Shown here piece by piece: positions 1-9,040 of a stretch of 64,000 nt of DNA (positions within the stretch are counted from its first letter, which is position 1; every line of letters starts with the position of its first letter). The notes under the pieces were generated by a model. It saw only the letters and a list, made by a program, of their open reading frames with translations, had not been told where the DNA came from and made no database searches. Made by a program: the position numbers and the translations under genes. The stretch is from Candidatus Thiodiazotropha sp. LNASS1 (GTDB lineage Bacteria; Pseudomonadota; Gammaproteobacteria; Chromatiales; Chromatiaceae): positions 3,286,001 to 3,350,000 of the forward strand of contig NZ_OZ156465.1 in NCBI RefSeq assembly GCF_964212655.1, given 5' to 3'.

Positions 1-318
1 CGATTTGGTGGAGCCGAAGGCGATGGTATTGTCGACCCCCGCAGCGGAGTGGTAGACCCACTCCCGTTCTGCCCGGTTGAATGGCATCTCCTCCCTGTCC
101 ATGGCAAAGAAATATTGTCTGAAAAACTCGCCCAGACGGTTGAACAGGGAGCGAAAGCGGCCGATTACCGGAAAATTATGACGGATAGCGTCCCTGGTCT
201 GTGATAGGTCGATGATGAACAGGATGACAACCAACAATGCAGCACAGCCGATGACGAAGATAAACAGTGCTGAGAGTGCCGCTACACCCTGCATTGAAAA
301 GAAACTGATCCAGTCCAT
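1..318 (-). CDS. FMN-binding glutamate synthase-domain protein, N-terminal part
   Basis: Only the first 106 codons are in the window; the gene runs off the left edge. It starts at ATG 318 (TTG four codons upstream is also open). Residues about 10-37 form one hydrophobic segment, followed by QTRDAIRHNFPVIG and LGEFFRQYFFAMDREEMPFN. These match, almost residue for residue, the N-terminus of the complete protein at 33761-35275, so the two are paralogues. By that comparison it is a membrane-anchored member of the GltB-like FMN-binding family with unknown substrate. It is divergent from glnE. The catalytic part is not visible. Confidence 0.85.
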   Translation of the reverse strand, partial: MDWISFFSMQGVAALSALFIFVIGCAALLVVILFIIDLSQTRDAIRHNFPVIGRFRSLFNRLGEFFRQYFFAMDREEMPFNRAEREWVYHSAAGVDNTIAFGSTKS

Positions 319-599
319 CCCAGGTACCAACTGTATGGTGTATTGCCTGATTGTTATACGCAACGGAGAGGGGCTTGGATTTGGATCAGTGTTGGCAGGC
401 CCTGGGAGCGGAGTCTCATGGTTCCACTTAAGGAAGCTCTGATCCAATCAGGGATTCCGTATCATTAAGCCGGAAAAAAACTGTTAGACTGGCAAAACAG
501 TGGGAATAGGCACGGGTAAAATCAGTAAGTATCGAGAAATGACCGGATGATACCCTGTGTAGTATTGGATGATAGAAACATTACCACCCTGAATCTGAC

Positions 600-3479
600 A
601 TGGGTTTGCGTGTGAATCTGCAACAAGAGACAGAAAAACAGTGGCAGCAGTGGCAGCAGAAACTGAATGAAGCGGGACTGCCGATACCCCAGGAGGCCGA
701 ATTTCATCATGCTGCGCTGAAGGTTTGGGAGGCAAGCGATTATGTGGTGCAGTGTGCGCTGCGTTATTTGGAATTGCTGCCGGATCTTTATCGAGATGGG
801 GATCTGAAGCGTTCCCTCAGTGAAGGCGAAATGTCGCAGCGTCTTGCACTCGTGTTGGAGAGTGTCAGCGATGAAACGGGGCTTTCACAAACACTCAGAG
901 AATTTCGTCGCCGTCAAATGGTGCGCATAATCTGGCGGGACCTTGCCGGATTGGCGTCTCTGGATGAAACCTTGGAGGATCTTTCCGCACTGGCGGACAG
1001 TTGTATCGATCGGGCGTTGCAGAAGCTCTATGCCTGGTTTTGTGATCAGATGGGCACACCTCGAAATCAGGAGGGAGAAGCGCAATCGCTGGTGGTCCTT
1101 GGAATGGGTAAACTGGGTGCCAGGGAGCTCAATCTGTCCTCAGATATCGATCTGATCTTCGCCTATCCGGAAGGCGGACAAACCGATGGTGTACGGCAAT
1201 TCACCAATGAGCAGTTTTTTATCCGCCTCTGCCAGCGTCTGGTCCAGGTGTTGGACAATCATACCGGTGACGGTTTTGTGTTCAGGGTGGATACCCGGCT
1301 GCGTCCCTTTGGCAGTGTCGGGCCCCTTGCCATGAGTTTTGCCGCCATGGAGAGTTACTATGGCTCGCAAGGGCGGGAGTGGGAACGCTATGCCATGATC
1401 AAGGCGCGCGTAGTGGCGGGTGATTCGCGTGCCGGGGATGAGTTGATGGCCCTGTTGCGCCCCTTCGTCTACCGTCGATATCTCGATTTTGGAGCGATTG
1501 AATCCCTGCGCGAGATGAAGCAGTTGATCAGCAATGAACTGCATAAAAAAGGCATGGAGGCCAACATCAAGCTTGGTCCCGGTGGTATTCGTGAGATTGA
1601 GTTCATCGGTCAGGCCTTTCAGCTGATTCGCGGTGGCCGGGACAAGGAGCTCCAGATCAGGCCTATCCTGCTTGTGTTGCAATGCCTGCAGGAGCGGGGG
1701 CTGTTGCCGGAATATGCGGTGCAGGAGTTGAGTGAATCCTACCGGTACCTGCGCCTGGTGGAGAATCGCCTGCAGGCATGGCAGGACAGGCAGACCCATC
1801 TCCTGCCGGCGGATGAAGTAGGCAGGCTGCGCTTGGCCCGATCCATGGGATATGCCTGCTGGGATGACTTCTCCAGCCAGCTTGAGCACTACCGCAGACG
1901 CGTTCAGGGACACTTCGATATGGTGTTCGCCGCGCCGCAGACATCGAGTGACGAGGAGACTCAGCCACTTACCGGGGTCTGGCACGATAGTGTCGATCAA
2001 GAGCAGGCGATTGAAGCCCTGCGGGCAGCAGGTTTCAGTAATAGTGAACAGGCGTTACGTCAGTTGCATACATTTCGTGGCAGCCATGCCTACCGTCGAC
2101 TGAGTACCAAGGGACGGGAGCGACTCGATCAATTGATGCCGTTGCTGCTAGAGGCTGTGGGGCAATCGGGGTGGGCTGACGATACACTGCATAGGGTGAC
2201 CGGCCTGCTCGAAGCGATCGCCCAGCGTACCGCCTACATCGCGCTGTTGGTTGAGAATCCGTTGGTACTCTCACAATTGGTCAAACTGACGGCGGTTAGC
2301 CCCTGGGTTGCCAATATGCTGACCCGGCACCCCATCCTGTTGGATGAACTACTCGATCCAAGGCGGCTCTACTCCCCGCTGAAGCGTGCTGAACTCAATG
2401 TGGAATTGGCGGATCAGCTTGCCCGTATCGATGAGGATGACCTGGAGAGCCAGATGGAGTTGCTGCGTCTCTTCGCGCAGAGTAACAGGCTGCGGGTTGC
2501 GGCGGCGGACATCGCCGAGCAGATTCCTTTGATGGTGGTCAGTGACTATCTGACCTGGACTGCCGAAAGTGTCATTGAGCAGGTAATTCGACTCACCTAC
2601 CGGGAACTGGTGCGACGCCATGGCCGGCCCCCGGGGCTGGCCCGTGATGAGACCGGTTTTGCGGTTGTCGGTTATGGCAAACTGGGTGGTATTGAATTGG
2701 GTTTCGGTTCCGATTTGGATATGGTTTTCCTGCATGGCTGCGCCGACAGGAACGCCTTCACGGATGGTGAAAAGCCGGTCTCTGTGGATGTCTTCTATGC
2801 CCGAATGGCGCAACGCTTTATTCACATCATGACCACACGGACACCCTCCGGCATTCTCTATGATGTGGATATGCGGCTTCGGCCCAACGGCAATTCCGGA
2901 ATGATGGTCAGCTCGCTTGAGACATTTGAGACTTATCAACACAACAGTGCCTGGACCTGGGAGCATCAGGCACTGGTGAGGGCACGGGTAGTGGCGGGTG
3001 ACAAGCGGATCAATGACCGCTTCGAAGCGATCCGTCGCCAGGTGCTCGGCAGGCGGCGGGATCCTGCGCGGTTACAGGGTGAAGTGGTGGAGATGCGCGA
3101 GAAAATGCGAGCCAGCCTGGATAAGAGCAACCCGGATCAATTTGATCTCAAGCAGGGAACCGGCGGTATCGTCGATATAGAATTTATGGTTCAATACACG
3201 GTCCTCCGGTGGGCGCACGACTATCCCGAACTCCTGGTGTGGACAGACAACATTCGTCTACTGGAGACCATGAGCAAGCTCGGCCTGCTGAACGATTATG
3301 CGGCTGAGCGGATGATGGGGATCTACAAGGTATTGCGCGCGGCCTACCATCGTAGCGCATTACAGGATCTGCCGGCTCTGGTCGAGATTGAAAAACTCGC
3401 CGAAGAGCGGGCGTTGGTACAGGACATCTGGTCCTGTCTTATGCAAAACAAAAAAACTGAACGAGAGATGTTTCAATGA
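600..3479 (+). CDS. glnE: Bifunctional glutamine synthetase adenylyltransferase/deadenylyltransferase
   Basis: This enzyme attaches and removes AMP on glutamine synthetase in response to PII, setting nitrogen assimilation. The 959-residue length is normal for GlnE. Two nucleotidyltransferase halves are present: GMGKLGARELNLSSDIDLIF near residue 168 (deadenylylating half) and GYGKLGGIELGFGSDLDMVF near residue 690 (adenylylating half). Both keep the G...DxD catalytic pattern, so both activities look intact. The start at 600 has no strong Shine-Dalgarno, but its distance to the first conserved region is as expected. The stop overlaps the ilvE start (ATGA), implying translational coupling. Antisense reading frames of up to 286 codons here are shadows. 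Confidence 0.97.
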   Translation: MGLRVNLQQETEKQWQQWQQKLNEAGLPIPQEAEFHHAALKVWEASDYVVQCALRYLELLPDLYRDGDLKRSLSEGEMSQRLALVLESVSDETGLSQTLREFRRRQMVRIIWRDLAGLASLDETLEDLSALADSCIDRALQKLYAWFCDQMGTPRNQEGEAQSLVVLGMGKLGARELNLSSDIDLIFAYPEGGQTDGVRQFTNEQFFIRLCQRLVQVLDNHTGDGFVFRVDTRLRPFGSVGPLAMSFAAMESYYGSQGREWERYAMIKARVVAGDSRAGDELMALLRPFVYRRYLDFGAIESLREMKQLISNELHKKGMEANIKLGPGGIREIEFIGQAFQLIRGGRDKELQIRPILLVLQCLQERGLLPEYAVQELSESYRYLRLVENRLQAWQDRQTHLLPADEVGRLRLARSMGYACWDDFSSQLEHYRRRVQGHFDMVFAAPQTSSDEETQPLTGVWHDSVDQEQAIEALRAAGFSNSEQALRQLHTFRGSHAYRRLSTKGRERLDQLMPLLLEAVGQSGWADDTLHRVTGLLEAIAQRTAYIALLVENPLVLSQLVKLTAVSPWVANMLTRHPILLDELLDPRRLYSPLKRAELNVELADQLARIDEDDLESQMELLRLFAQSNRLRVAAADIAEQIPLMVVSDYLTWTAESVIEQVIRLTYRELVRRHGRPPGLARDETGFAVVGYGKLGGIELGFGSDLDMVFLHGCADRNAFTDGEKPVSVDVFYARMAQRFIHIMTTRTPSGILYDVDMRLRPNGNSGMMVSSLETFETYQHNSAWTWEHQALVRARVVAGDKRINDRFEAIRRQVLGRRRDPARLQGEVVEMREKMRASLDKSNPDQFDLKQGTGGIVDIEFMVQYTVLRWAHDYPELLVWTDNIRLLETMSKLGLLNDYAAERMMGIYKVLRAAYHRSALQDLPALVEIEKLAEERALVQDIWSCLMQNKKTEREMFQ

Positions 3480-4402
3480 TGTCGACAATGGCAGACCGTG
3501 ACGGTGTCATCTGGCTGGATGGCAAGATGGTTCCATGGCGTGAAGCTAAGACCCACGTCCTGACTCATACTTTGCACTATGGCATGGGGGTCTTCGAAGG
3601 TGTGCGGGCATATCACGCAGAGAAGGGCACGGCCATCTTCCGCCTGCAAGACCATACCGACCGGCTGTTTCGCTCCGCACATATCTTGAATATGCCGATG
3701 CCCTTTGATCGTGAAACCCTCAATCAGGCCCAAATAGCGGCGGTCAGGGAGAATGATCTCGATTCAGCCTATATCCGGCCGATGTGTTTCTACGGTTCCG
3801 AGGGGATGGGGCTGCGGGCCGACAATCTCAAGGTACACTGCATGGTGGCCGCATGGGAGTGGGGCGCTTATCTTGGGGCCGAGAATATGGAGAAGGGTAT
3901 CCGTATCCGCGTCTCCTCGTTTACCCGTCACCATGTCAACATCACCATGTGCCGGGCCAAGGCGAACGGTAACTATATGAACTCCATGATGGCGCTTCAG
4001 GAAGCCCTGCATGACGGCTATGATGAGGCCTTGCTGCTGGATGCCGAGGGTTATGTCATGGAGGGTTCCGGTGAAAATATCTTTATTGTACGGGATGGCG
4101 TTATCTACACTCCGGATCTGACATCGGCACTGGACGGTATCACGCGAAAGAGTGTCATCGAATTGGCTGAACAGCGGGGCTACAAGGTTATCGAAAAGCG
4201 GATAACACGGGACGAGGTCTACATTGCGGATGAGGCGTTCTTCACCGGCACCGCGGCTGAGGTGACACCGATACGCGAGGTGGATAATCGCCCTATCGGC
4301 AATGGTGGTCGTGGCCCGATCACGAAAATATTGCAAAAGGACTATTTCGATCTCGTTCACGGGCGTCTTGCATTCCACCCGGAATGGCTCGCATATGTCT
4401 AA
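3476..4402 (+). CDS. ilvE: Branched-chain amino acid aminotransferase
   Basis: A PLP enzyme of fold type IV that transfers an amino group between glutamate and the 2-oxo acids of valine, leucine and isoleucine. The 308-residue chain shows HTLHYGMGVFEGVRAY near residue 31, the likely Schiff-base lysine K162 in CRAKANGNYMNS, and EGSGENIF near 196. D-amino acid aminotransferases and aminodeoxychorismate lyases share the fold, but the YIRPMCFYG segment and length favour IlvE. It overlaps glnE by 4 nt; a second ATG lies one codon in. glnE-ilvE next to LPS core genes is a known order in pseudomonads and relatives. Confidence 0.95.
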   Translation: MMSTMADRDGVIWLDGKMVPWREAKTHVLTHTLHYGMGVFEGVRAYHAEKGTAIFRLQDHTDRLFRSAHILNMPMPFDRETLNQAQIAAVRENDLDSAYIRPMCFYGSEGMGLRADNLKVHCMVAAWEWGAYLGAENMEKGIRIRVSSFTRHHVNITMCRAKANGNYMNSMMALQEALHDGYDEALLLDAEGYVMEGSGENIFIVRDGVIYTPDLTSALDGITRKSVIELAEQRGYKVIEKRITRDEVYIADEAFFTGTAAEVTPIREVDNRPIGNGGRGPITKILQKDYFDLVHGRLAFHPEWLAYV

Positions 4403-4417
4403 TCAGGAGTATTGAGG

Positions 4418-4606
4418 ATGACGCAAACAGAGACTCAAGCAACACAGCAAGATGCGCAAAAGGTCACGCGAAATGATTTGCCTTTGAGCTGTCCAAGGCC
4501 AGGTGAGGCATTGGCCGGATTACACCCGCGGGTCTATCTGCCCATTGAAAAGACCGGCAGTGCTGTCTGCCCCTATTGCGGGACCCGCTATCAGCTGAGC
4601 GATTAG
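4418..4606 (+). CDS. Small zinc-finger (CHCC type) protein
   Basis: A 62-residue protein with a C-terminal zinc ribbon: C25, H36, C51 and C54, ending CPYCGTRYQLSD. This is the zf-CHCC family, related to the mitochondrial complex I subunit NDUFS6; the bacterial role is not established. ATG 4418 is preferred because AGGAG at 4405-4409 is 8 nt upstream. The in-frame TTG at 4412 would be too close to it. It follows ilvE by 15 nt and is probably cotranscribed with glnE-ilvE. Confidence 0.85.
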   Translation: MTQTETQATQQDAQKVTRNDLPLSCPRPGEALAGLHPRVYLPIEKTGSAVCPYCGTRYQLSD

Positions 4607-4920
4607 ATATAGAGGTACTGGTTCGCACCGTTCCCTGGTAAAGACAAGTGCCTGCTACAGATCCTACCGTTATTGACCTGGCTACGGTGAACAGACAGCA
4701 GCGTAAAACTGGCAGATCTATACTGGTGCTTTCTGTTTGCGATTATTTGGGTTCATTCACGGTCTTTGTTTCTGCATAGAAAATTTCAGATTACGCATTA
4801 ACACACTAGCCGCAAGTCTTTACGGGTCTTTGCATGATATAGCCTGGGCTATACTCGATCCTTCATATGTTGTTCAAACGTCAACACATGGGTTTTAGTA
4901 GGATCTAAAGGGGAAGATGT
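4607..4920. other. Intergenic region with perfect palindrome
   Basis: 314 bp without a gene. A perfect inverted repeat, TATAGCC-TG-GGCTATA, lies at 4838-4853, about 68 bp before the next start codon. It overlaps a TATACT that could serve as a -10 box, so it may be an operator. AAAGGGGAAG just before 4921 gives a usable Shine-Dalgarno. No terminator with a T-run was found after the zinc-finger gene. Confidence 0.4.
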
Positions 4921-6600
4921 ATGGCTTTCACTTCAACCGGTCATATTCTGAAACGGAGCATAGCAATACTGGTATCTTCGTTATTTACGACAGCTTGCCA
5001 GCAGAGCGGAGAGAATCAGCAGAGTCTACCTGAGTCTAACGCTGACTATGAAAAAGCAGTGGAGATCACTGAGCGCAGGCATGCCCAACCTGTTTCGGTC
5101 AACTACCCTGAGACTGGCGTCGATGTCGGTTGGGGCTGGGATTCAGATGAAGGCTTACCACAGCCGAATGTCTGCATCGAGTATTCCATCGAAGAGGATA
5201 AAGGTCAGACCAAATATATGACCATGACCGAGGTATCCGACAGTCGTCAGCTGATGCAGAGCATGAATATTTCAGCCGCCGCATCGGTGAAGACCATCGC
5301 CTACAAGGCAAGCGGTAGCGCAAAGTTTGCGAAAAATACGAAAATAAACAGTTTCAGTTCCAACTTTGTGTTGAATGTGTCGGTGGACAATGGAGTTCGC
5401 TATGCAACACCGCTCTTGCCTGGCAGCCGCGGCGAAATCAAGGATCCGGAGACAAGAAAGACGCTGCCGGATGCAGGTTCCATCCGTTTGACCTCAGAGG
5501 CACTGCGGCTTGCGAAGAAACGCGATCTGACCGCCTTTCTGAACTATTGCGGTGACTCTTATGTAGCGGCGCTATATGGGGGGGCACGCCTGACTGCGGT
5601 CATCACAGTAAAAACGAGCAGCAAGAAGGAGAGTCAGGAAGCGTCCGCCAGTTTCAGCGGTTCCGGTTGGGGTGTGAATGTAAAAGCGAGCGCCAACGGT
5701 AAAAAAGTAGGATCCATTGAAAGTAAAAATGTCAGCATGCGTTTCTACCAGTCAGGCGGGCGAAAGGATAGGATTCCCGCATCGAAGGAGGACTTGCTGA
5801 CAAAACTCGATACAATCACTACCGAAGCCAGCGACTACCCGGCCTACTATCGCGTTACCTTGATGCCTTATTCGGCCCTTGCCAATTGGCCGGAACGAAC
5901 TATTACGCTCGATCTGTCGGAGCTTGATCAGCTTGCCGATTATTGGGCGGCGTATTTGAAACTGTATGAGGATATCGAACATATCCTCGACCAATCAGAT
6001 AAGTTTCAGGCGCTAAATGGGGAGGGACTGCTTATCCCTTTGAGCAGTGATGAAGACGCTATCAAACAACTGGAAAGCCTTCAGGATCTGGTGCTGGCGG
6101 ACTTGAGTCGATTGCGGGATGATGCCCTGCAGTGCAGTATGCCGGAAGATGATTGCAGTTTTCGCGAGGAGCGATACCTGTCACCCTATGCCTACCGCAT
6201 TCAGATGCCCCTGCCGATGGATATCACAGAGGCGAACAAGCAGTGTCCTTGCGCTGATACCGGTCCCAAGGGTGAAAAGGCCAAGAATGCCGCCAGATTG
6301 GTTGATTACTATATTCGCAACCCGGTTAAACAGCTTTGTCTCGGCAATCCGGTCGATCCAGGCTGTCTCAGTAATGCCGCTATTGATCTTTGGGAGAAAC
6401 GAGTGGGCAAGCGACTCATTGAATTGCCTGATGATGAAACTGCGGCCAAACTCAATAATTTTATCATCAATAGGGGAGAGCAGGGCGATGACTGGTTGGA
6501 TGTGAATGAATCTCCACCCTATGCATGGCTCGATTCCGTCCACATCGAGGAGCACGAAAAGCCGCTGGATAAGCTATTGGCCTTAATAAAAGAGCGATAA
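4921..6600 (+). CDS. Large putative lipoprotein, possible MACPF-like domain
   Basis: 559 residues; not confidently recognised. The N-terminus has KR then a hydrophobic stretch ending LFTTAC, with C26 as probable lipidation site; the -3 residue is T rather than L, so the lipobox is imperfect. Around residues 205-230 FLNYCGDSYVAALYGGARL recalls the Y/W-G-T/S-H-F/Y signature of MACPF pore-forming proteins. It is followed by an alternating Ser/Lys-rich stretch, and YYRVTLMPYSALANWP near residue 304. Residues 330-400 look helical, and Cys-rich segments near 405 and 440 (CSMPEDDC, CPCADTG) follow. It stands alone between the zinc-finger and TPR genes with its own upstream palindrome. The pore-forming assignment is inference from short motifs only. 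Confidence 0.6.
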   Translation: MAFTSTGHILKRSIAILVSSLFTTACQQSGENQQSLPESNADYEKAVEITERRHAQPVSVNYPETGVDVGWGWDSDEGLPQPNVCIEYSIEEDKGQTKYMTMTEVSDSRQLMQSMNISAAASVKTIAYKASGSAKFAKNTKINSFSSNFVLNVSVDNGVRYATPLLPGSRGEIKDPETRKTLPDAGSIRLTSEALRLAKKRDLTAFLNYCGDSYVAALYGGARLTAVITVKTSSKKESQEASASFSGSGWGVNVKASANGKKVGSIESKNVSMRFYQSGGRKDRIPASKEDLLTKLDTITTEASDYPAYYRVTLMPYSALANWPERTITLDLSELDQLADYWAAYLKLYEDIEHILDQSDKFQALNGEGLLIPLSSDEDAIKQLESLQDLVLADLSRLRDDALQCSMPEDDCSFREERYLSPYAYRIQMPLPMDITEANKQCPCADTGPKGEKAKNAARLVDYYIRNPVKQLCLGNPVDPGCLSNAAIDLWEKRVGKRLIELPDDETAAKLNNFIINRGEQGDDWLDVNESPPYAWLDSVHIEEHEKPLDKLLALIKER

Positions 6601-6713
6601 ATATATTGATTCCTGTCACATTACGCTCTGAGAATCAATGTTGCCAAACCTTGGCAGGTTTCCGAGAATTATTTTCAAGTTTACCTTGAATCACAACCGA
6701 TGGTCAGTTCGAT

Positions 6714-7298
6714 ATGCCTAAATTCAGTGTTTTGACCTGGCTGGTAATTATCGTTGCACAAGTCACATACGGCTTGTTGGTCTATGCGATTACCCGCAGT
6801 TACTATGAAGATACAAGCGTGACAACCAGTCAGTTCCCTGCCGCCTCGCCCGACCCGGCGACCTATCCGCAAGTGGGTTCGTTCGATGCAGTCATGCAGC
6901 CGGCGGTAAAACTCCAACCTTCTTCTGAAGCCCTGACAACTGATGATCCGGCATTGATAGCCCGTCTTGCGGATGATTACTTTATGCGGAAGGAGTATCC
7001 ACAGGCGATTGAACTGTATGAGCGTGCATTACGGATCAACCCGGATGATGTGGAATCCCATAACGATCTCGGGTTGTCACTGTTCTATATCGGACAATCT
7101 CAACGCGCGGTGGAGGTATTGCAAACCGGCGCCTCCAAGCAGCCCGATTTCCAGCGTATACAGTTGACTTTGGGGTTTGTGCAGGCACAAACGGGAAACA
7201 AAGAGGCGGCTTTTGCGGCATTCAACAGGGCGATAGAGTTGGGTCCTGAGAATACCGTGGGACAGGAAGCCAGGCGCATGTTGAGTGAAATCGAATAG
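6714..7298 (+). CDS. Membrane-anchored TPR protein
   Basis: 194 residues. Residues 8-28 are one transmembrane helix with a short cytoplasmic N-terminus; a Ser/Pro/Thr-rich linker follows. Residues about 80-190 hold three tetratricopeptide repeats, for example YPQAIELYERALRINPDD and AFAAFNRAIELGPEN. Such proteins act as scaffolds for envelope complexes; the partner is unknown. The ATG at 6714 is used because the upstream ATG at 6700 is out of frame. An inverted repeat ATTGATTC...GAATCAAT at about 6604-6640 separates it from the lipoprotein. Confidence 0.75.
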   Translation: MPKFSVLTWLVIIVAQVTYGLLVYAITRSYYEDTSVTTSQFPAASPDPATYPQVGSFDAVMQPAVKLQPSSEALTTDDPALIARLADDYFMRKEYPQAIELYERALRINPDDVESHNDLGLSLFYIGQSQRAVEVLQTGASKQPDFQRIQLTLGFVQAQTGNKEAAFAAFNRAIELGPENTVGQEARRMLSEIE

Positions 7299-7479
7299 TT
7301 GGGTACAGATTCTGTTGTACTCTATCACCCAACCGGGCTGGCGGCGGCGTGAACAGTGGTGGCTGCGCCACAGATTTCATCGGTACAGACGGCGCCTGCA
7401 TTATCTGCGGTGGCGGGGTTTGTACCTACAATTGATCTATGGAGGTGAATTGGGCTATAGCTCTGCCTGATGTATACCA

Positions 7480-7722
7480 CTATTGCCTGATTTTGGTATC
7501 CGGGTGCATATTGATCACCCCGTTTCGCTCCAATATACCGATTTTATCGCCGGACGGATCTGTGATCACAGGAACGACTTCCTGGAACAGGGGTCTGCGC
7601 ACGAATTTCAGTTTCCAACCGAATCCCTCCGCTTTTTGCAGTGCCAGCAGTTGGAGATTATTCAGCACTTCATTGAGGTTGTCGGGGATCGGTTTGTCTC
7701 CTTTTCGGTTTTCCAGCACCAT
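7480..7722 (-). CDS. Small hypothetical protein
   Basis: 80 residues, family not recognised. ATG 7722 is chosen because AGGAGAA sits 7 nt upstream (complement of 7728-7734); a longer frame begins at 7761 but has only a Met-rich leader. The chain is mixed helix then beta: DNLNEVLNNLQLLALQKAEG, a RRPLFQEVVPVI strand, then GDKIGILERNGVINMHPDT. It ends in charged residues and has no signal or membrane segment, so it is probably cytoplasmic. It is divergent from the glycosyltransferase at 7892. The palindrome GCATATGCATATGC (7752-7765) lies between them. Confidence 0.7.
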   Translation of the reverse strand: MVLENRKGDKPIPDNLNEVLNNLQLLALQKAEGFGWKLKFVRRPLFQEVVPVITDPSGDKIGILERNGVINMHPDTKIRQ

Positions 7723-7891
7723 ATAACTTCTCCTAATTTCCATTTCCATTTGCATATGCATATGCAGTAGCAGTATGTATGCGACTCAGCAAGGATGATA
7801 AATTATACGCCATCCCGTTGTATATGAAATAATTAGATTCCTGCACATAACACACCGAGAAATTTGATGATTATCCCAAACTGGCGGTCGA

Positions 7892-9040
7892 ATGCGTGAA
7901 ACACCCCTGAGCATGCCGCATGTATGCCTCTTCATTCTCAAGTTTGGCGACGGCGGTGTGGAACGGATGATGGTCAATATCGCCCGTGGATTGTCACTTA
8001 TCGGTGTCCGGGTCGATTTCATCGTCAAAGAGACCGATGCCCCCTACTTGCACCTGTTGCCGCCGGAAGTGCGGATCATCAGGTTTCAGGTATCAAAGCA
8101 GAAGGCGGCGTTACCGAGGCTGATAGACTACCTGAGGAATAATGATCCGCATATTTTACTTTCCGCGAAGATATTGGATGATCAGGTGGCTTTACAGGCG
8201 AAACAGCGCCATGCCGGTCGAACCCGTTTTTTTCTACGGCCCGGGACAGCCCTGTTATCAAGAATGAAGGCGCGCGGTACACATCCGCTTCGTCGCTGGT
8301 TGAAGAAACGACAACTGGTTTCACTGTTCAGCAGGGCGGATGGCGTGGTTGCGGTCTCCCAAGGGGTGGCTGATGAAGTGGTGGAGATCAGCCATATTCC
8401 ACTGGACAAAATCAATGTCATCAAGAATCCGACCATCACGCCGGAGCTTTATCAGCAAGCGCAGATGTCCGTTGACGATGAATGGCTGGCACCGGATCTG
8501 CCCCCGCTGATTCTCGGTATTGGGGGGTTGCGCAGGCAGAAGGACTTTCCGACCCTAATGCGTGCCTTTGCCCTGGTGCGGAAGCAATTGCCCTGCAGGC
8601 TGATGATCCTCGGCCAAGGCAACAAGGAGGAACAACTGTTGAGCCTGGCTCAGGAGCTGGATTTGGGTGAGGATTTCCGGCTTCCAGGATTTGTCGATAA
8701 CCCCTATGCCTATCTGAAAGCGGCAAAATTGTTTGTTTTATCTTCGCTTTGGGAGGGGTCGCCCAACGTGTTGACCGAGGCACTCGCACTCGGTATCTCC
8801 TGTGTGAGTACCGACTGCCCGTCCGGACCCTATGAAGTTACCCGTGGGGGTGAGGTAGCGCCATTGGTGCCGATGGGTGATCCTGAAAGACTGGCCGAAG
8901 CCATGTTACAGACCCTCAGGCAACCACTGGATGCAAAACGCCTGAAGGAGGCCGTCAGTGACTACACGCTTGAGAAGAGCGCCCGTGGTTATCTGGCCGC
9001 GTTTGGGTTGACTGTGCCACAGGTAATCGATGGACAATAA
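7892..9040 (+). CDS. Glycosyltransferase family 4
   Basis: 382 residues with two Rossmann domains (GT-B). FGDGGVERMMVNIARGL near residue 17 is the acceptor-side glycine loop, LGIGGLRRQKDFPTLMRAF near 208 begins the donor domain, and LWEGSPNVLTEALALG near 287 carries the EX7E nucleotide-sugar motif. STDCPSGPYE follows. It would add a sugar to an LPS or surface-glycan intermediate on the cytoplasmic face; donor and acceptor cannot be read from sequence. It overlaps the next gene by 11 nt. It belongs to the same subfamily as the genes at 9030 and 14877. MPHVCL at 7913 is an alternative start. Confidence 0.88.
   Translation: MRETPLSMPHVCLFILKFGDGGVERMMVNIARGLSLIGVRVDFIVKETDAPYLHLLPPEVRIIRFQVSKQKAALPRLIDYLRNNDPHILLSAKILDDQVALQAKQRHAGRTRFFLRPGTALLSRMKARGTHPLRRWLKKRQLVSLFSRADGVVAVSQGVADEVVEISHIPLDKINVIKNPTITPELYQQAQMSVDDEWLAPDLPPLILGIGGLRRQKDFPTLMRAFALVRKQLPCRLMILGQGNKEEQLLSLAQELDLGEDFRLPGFVDNPYAYLKAAKLFVLSSLWEGSPNVLTEALALGISCVSTDCPSGPYEVTRGGEVAPLVPMGDPERLAEAMLQTLRQPLDAKRLKEAVSDYTLEKSARGYLAAFGLTVPQVIDGQ

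Noticed and set aside
1140-2000. 286-codon frame antisense to glnE
   Set aside because: Lies wholly inside glnE, whose motifs are all intact; the antisense frame has no domain or ribosome site.
2349-2966. 205-codon antisense frame in glnE
   Set aside because: Shadow of the conserved C-terminal adenylylating domain; no recognisable protein.
3764-4378. 204-codon antisense frame in ilvE
   Set aside because: Shadow of the PLP-enzyme coding sequence.
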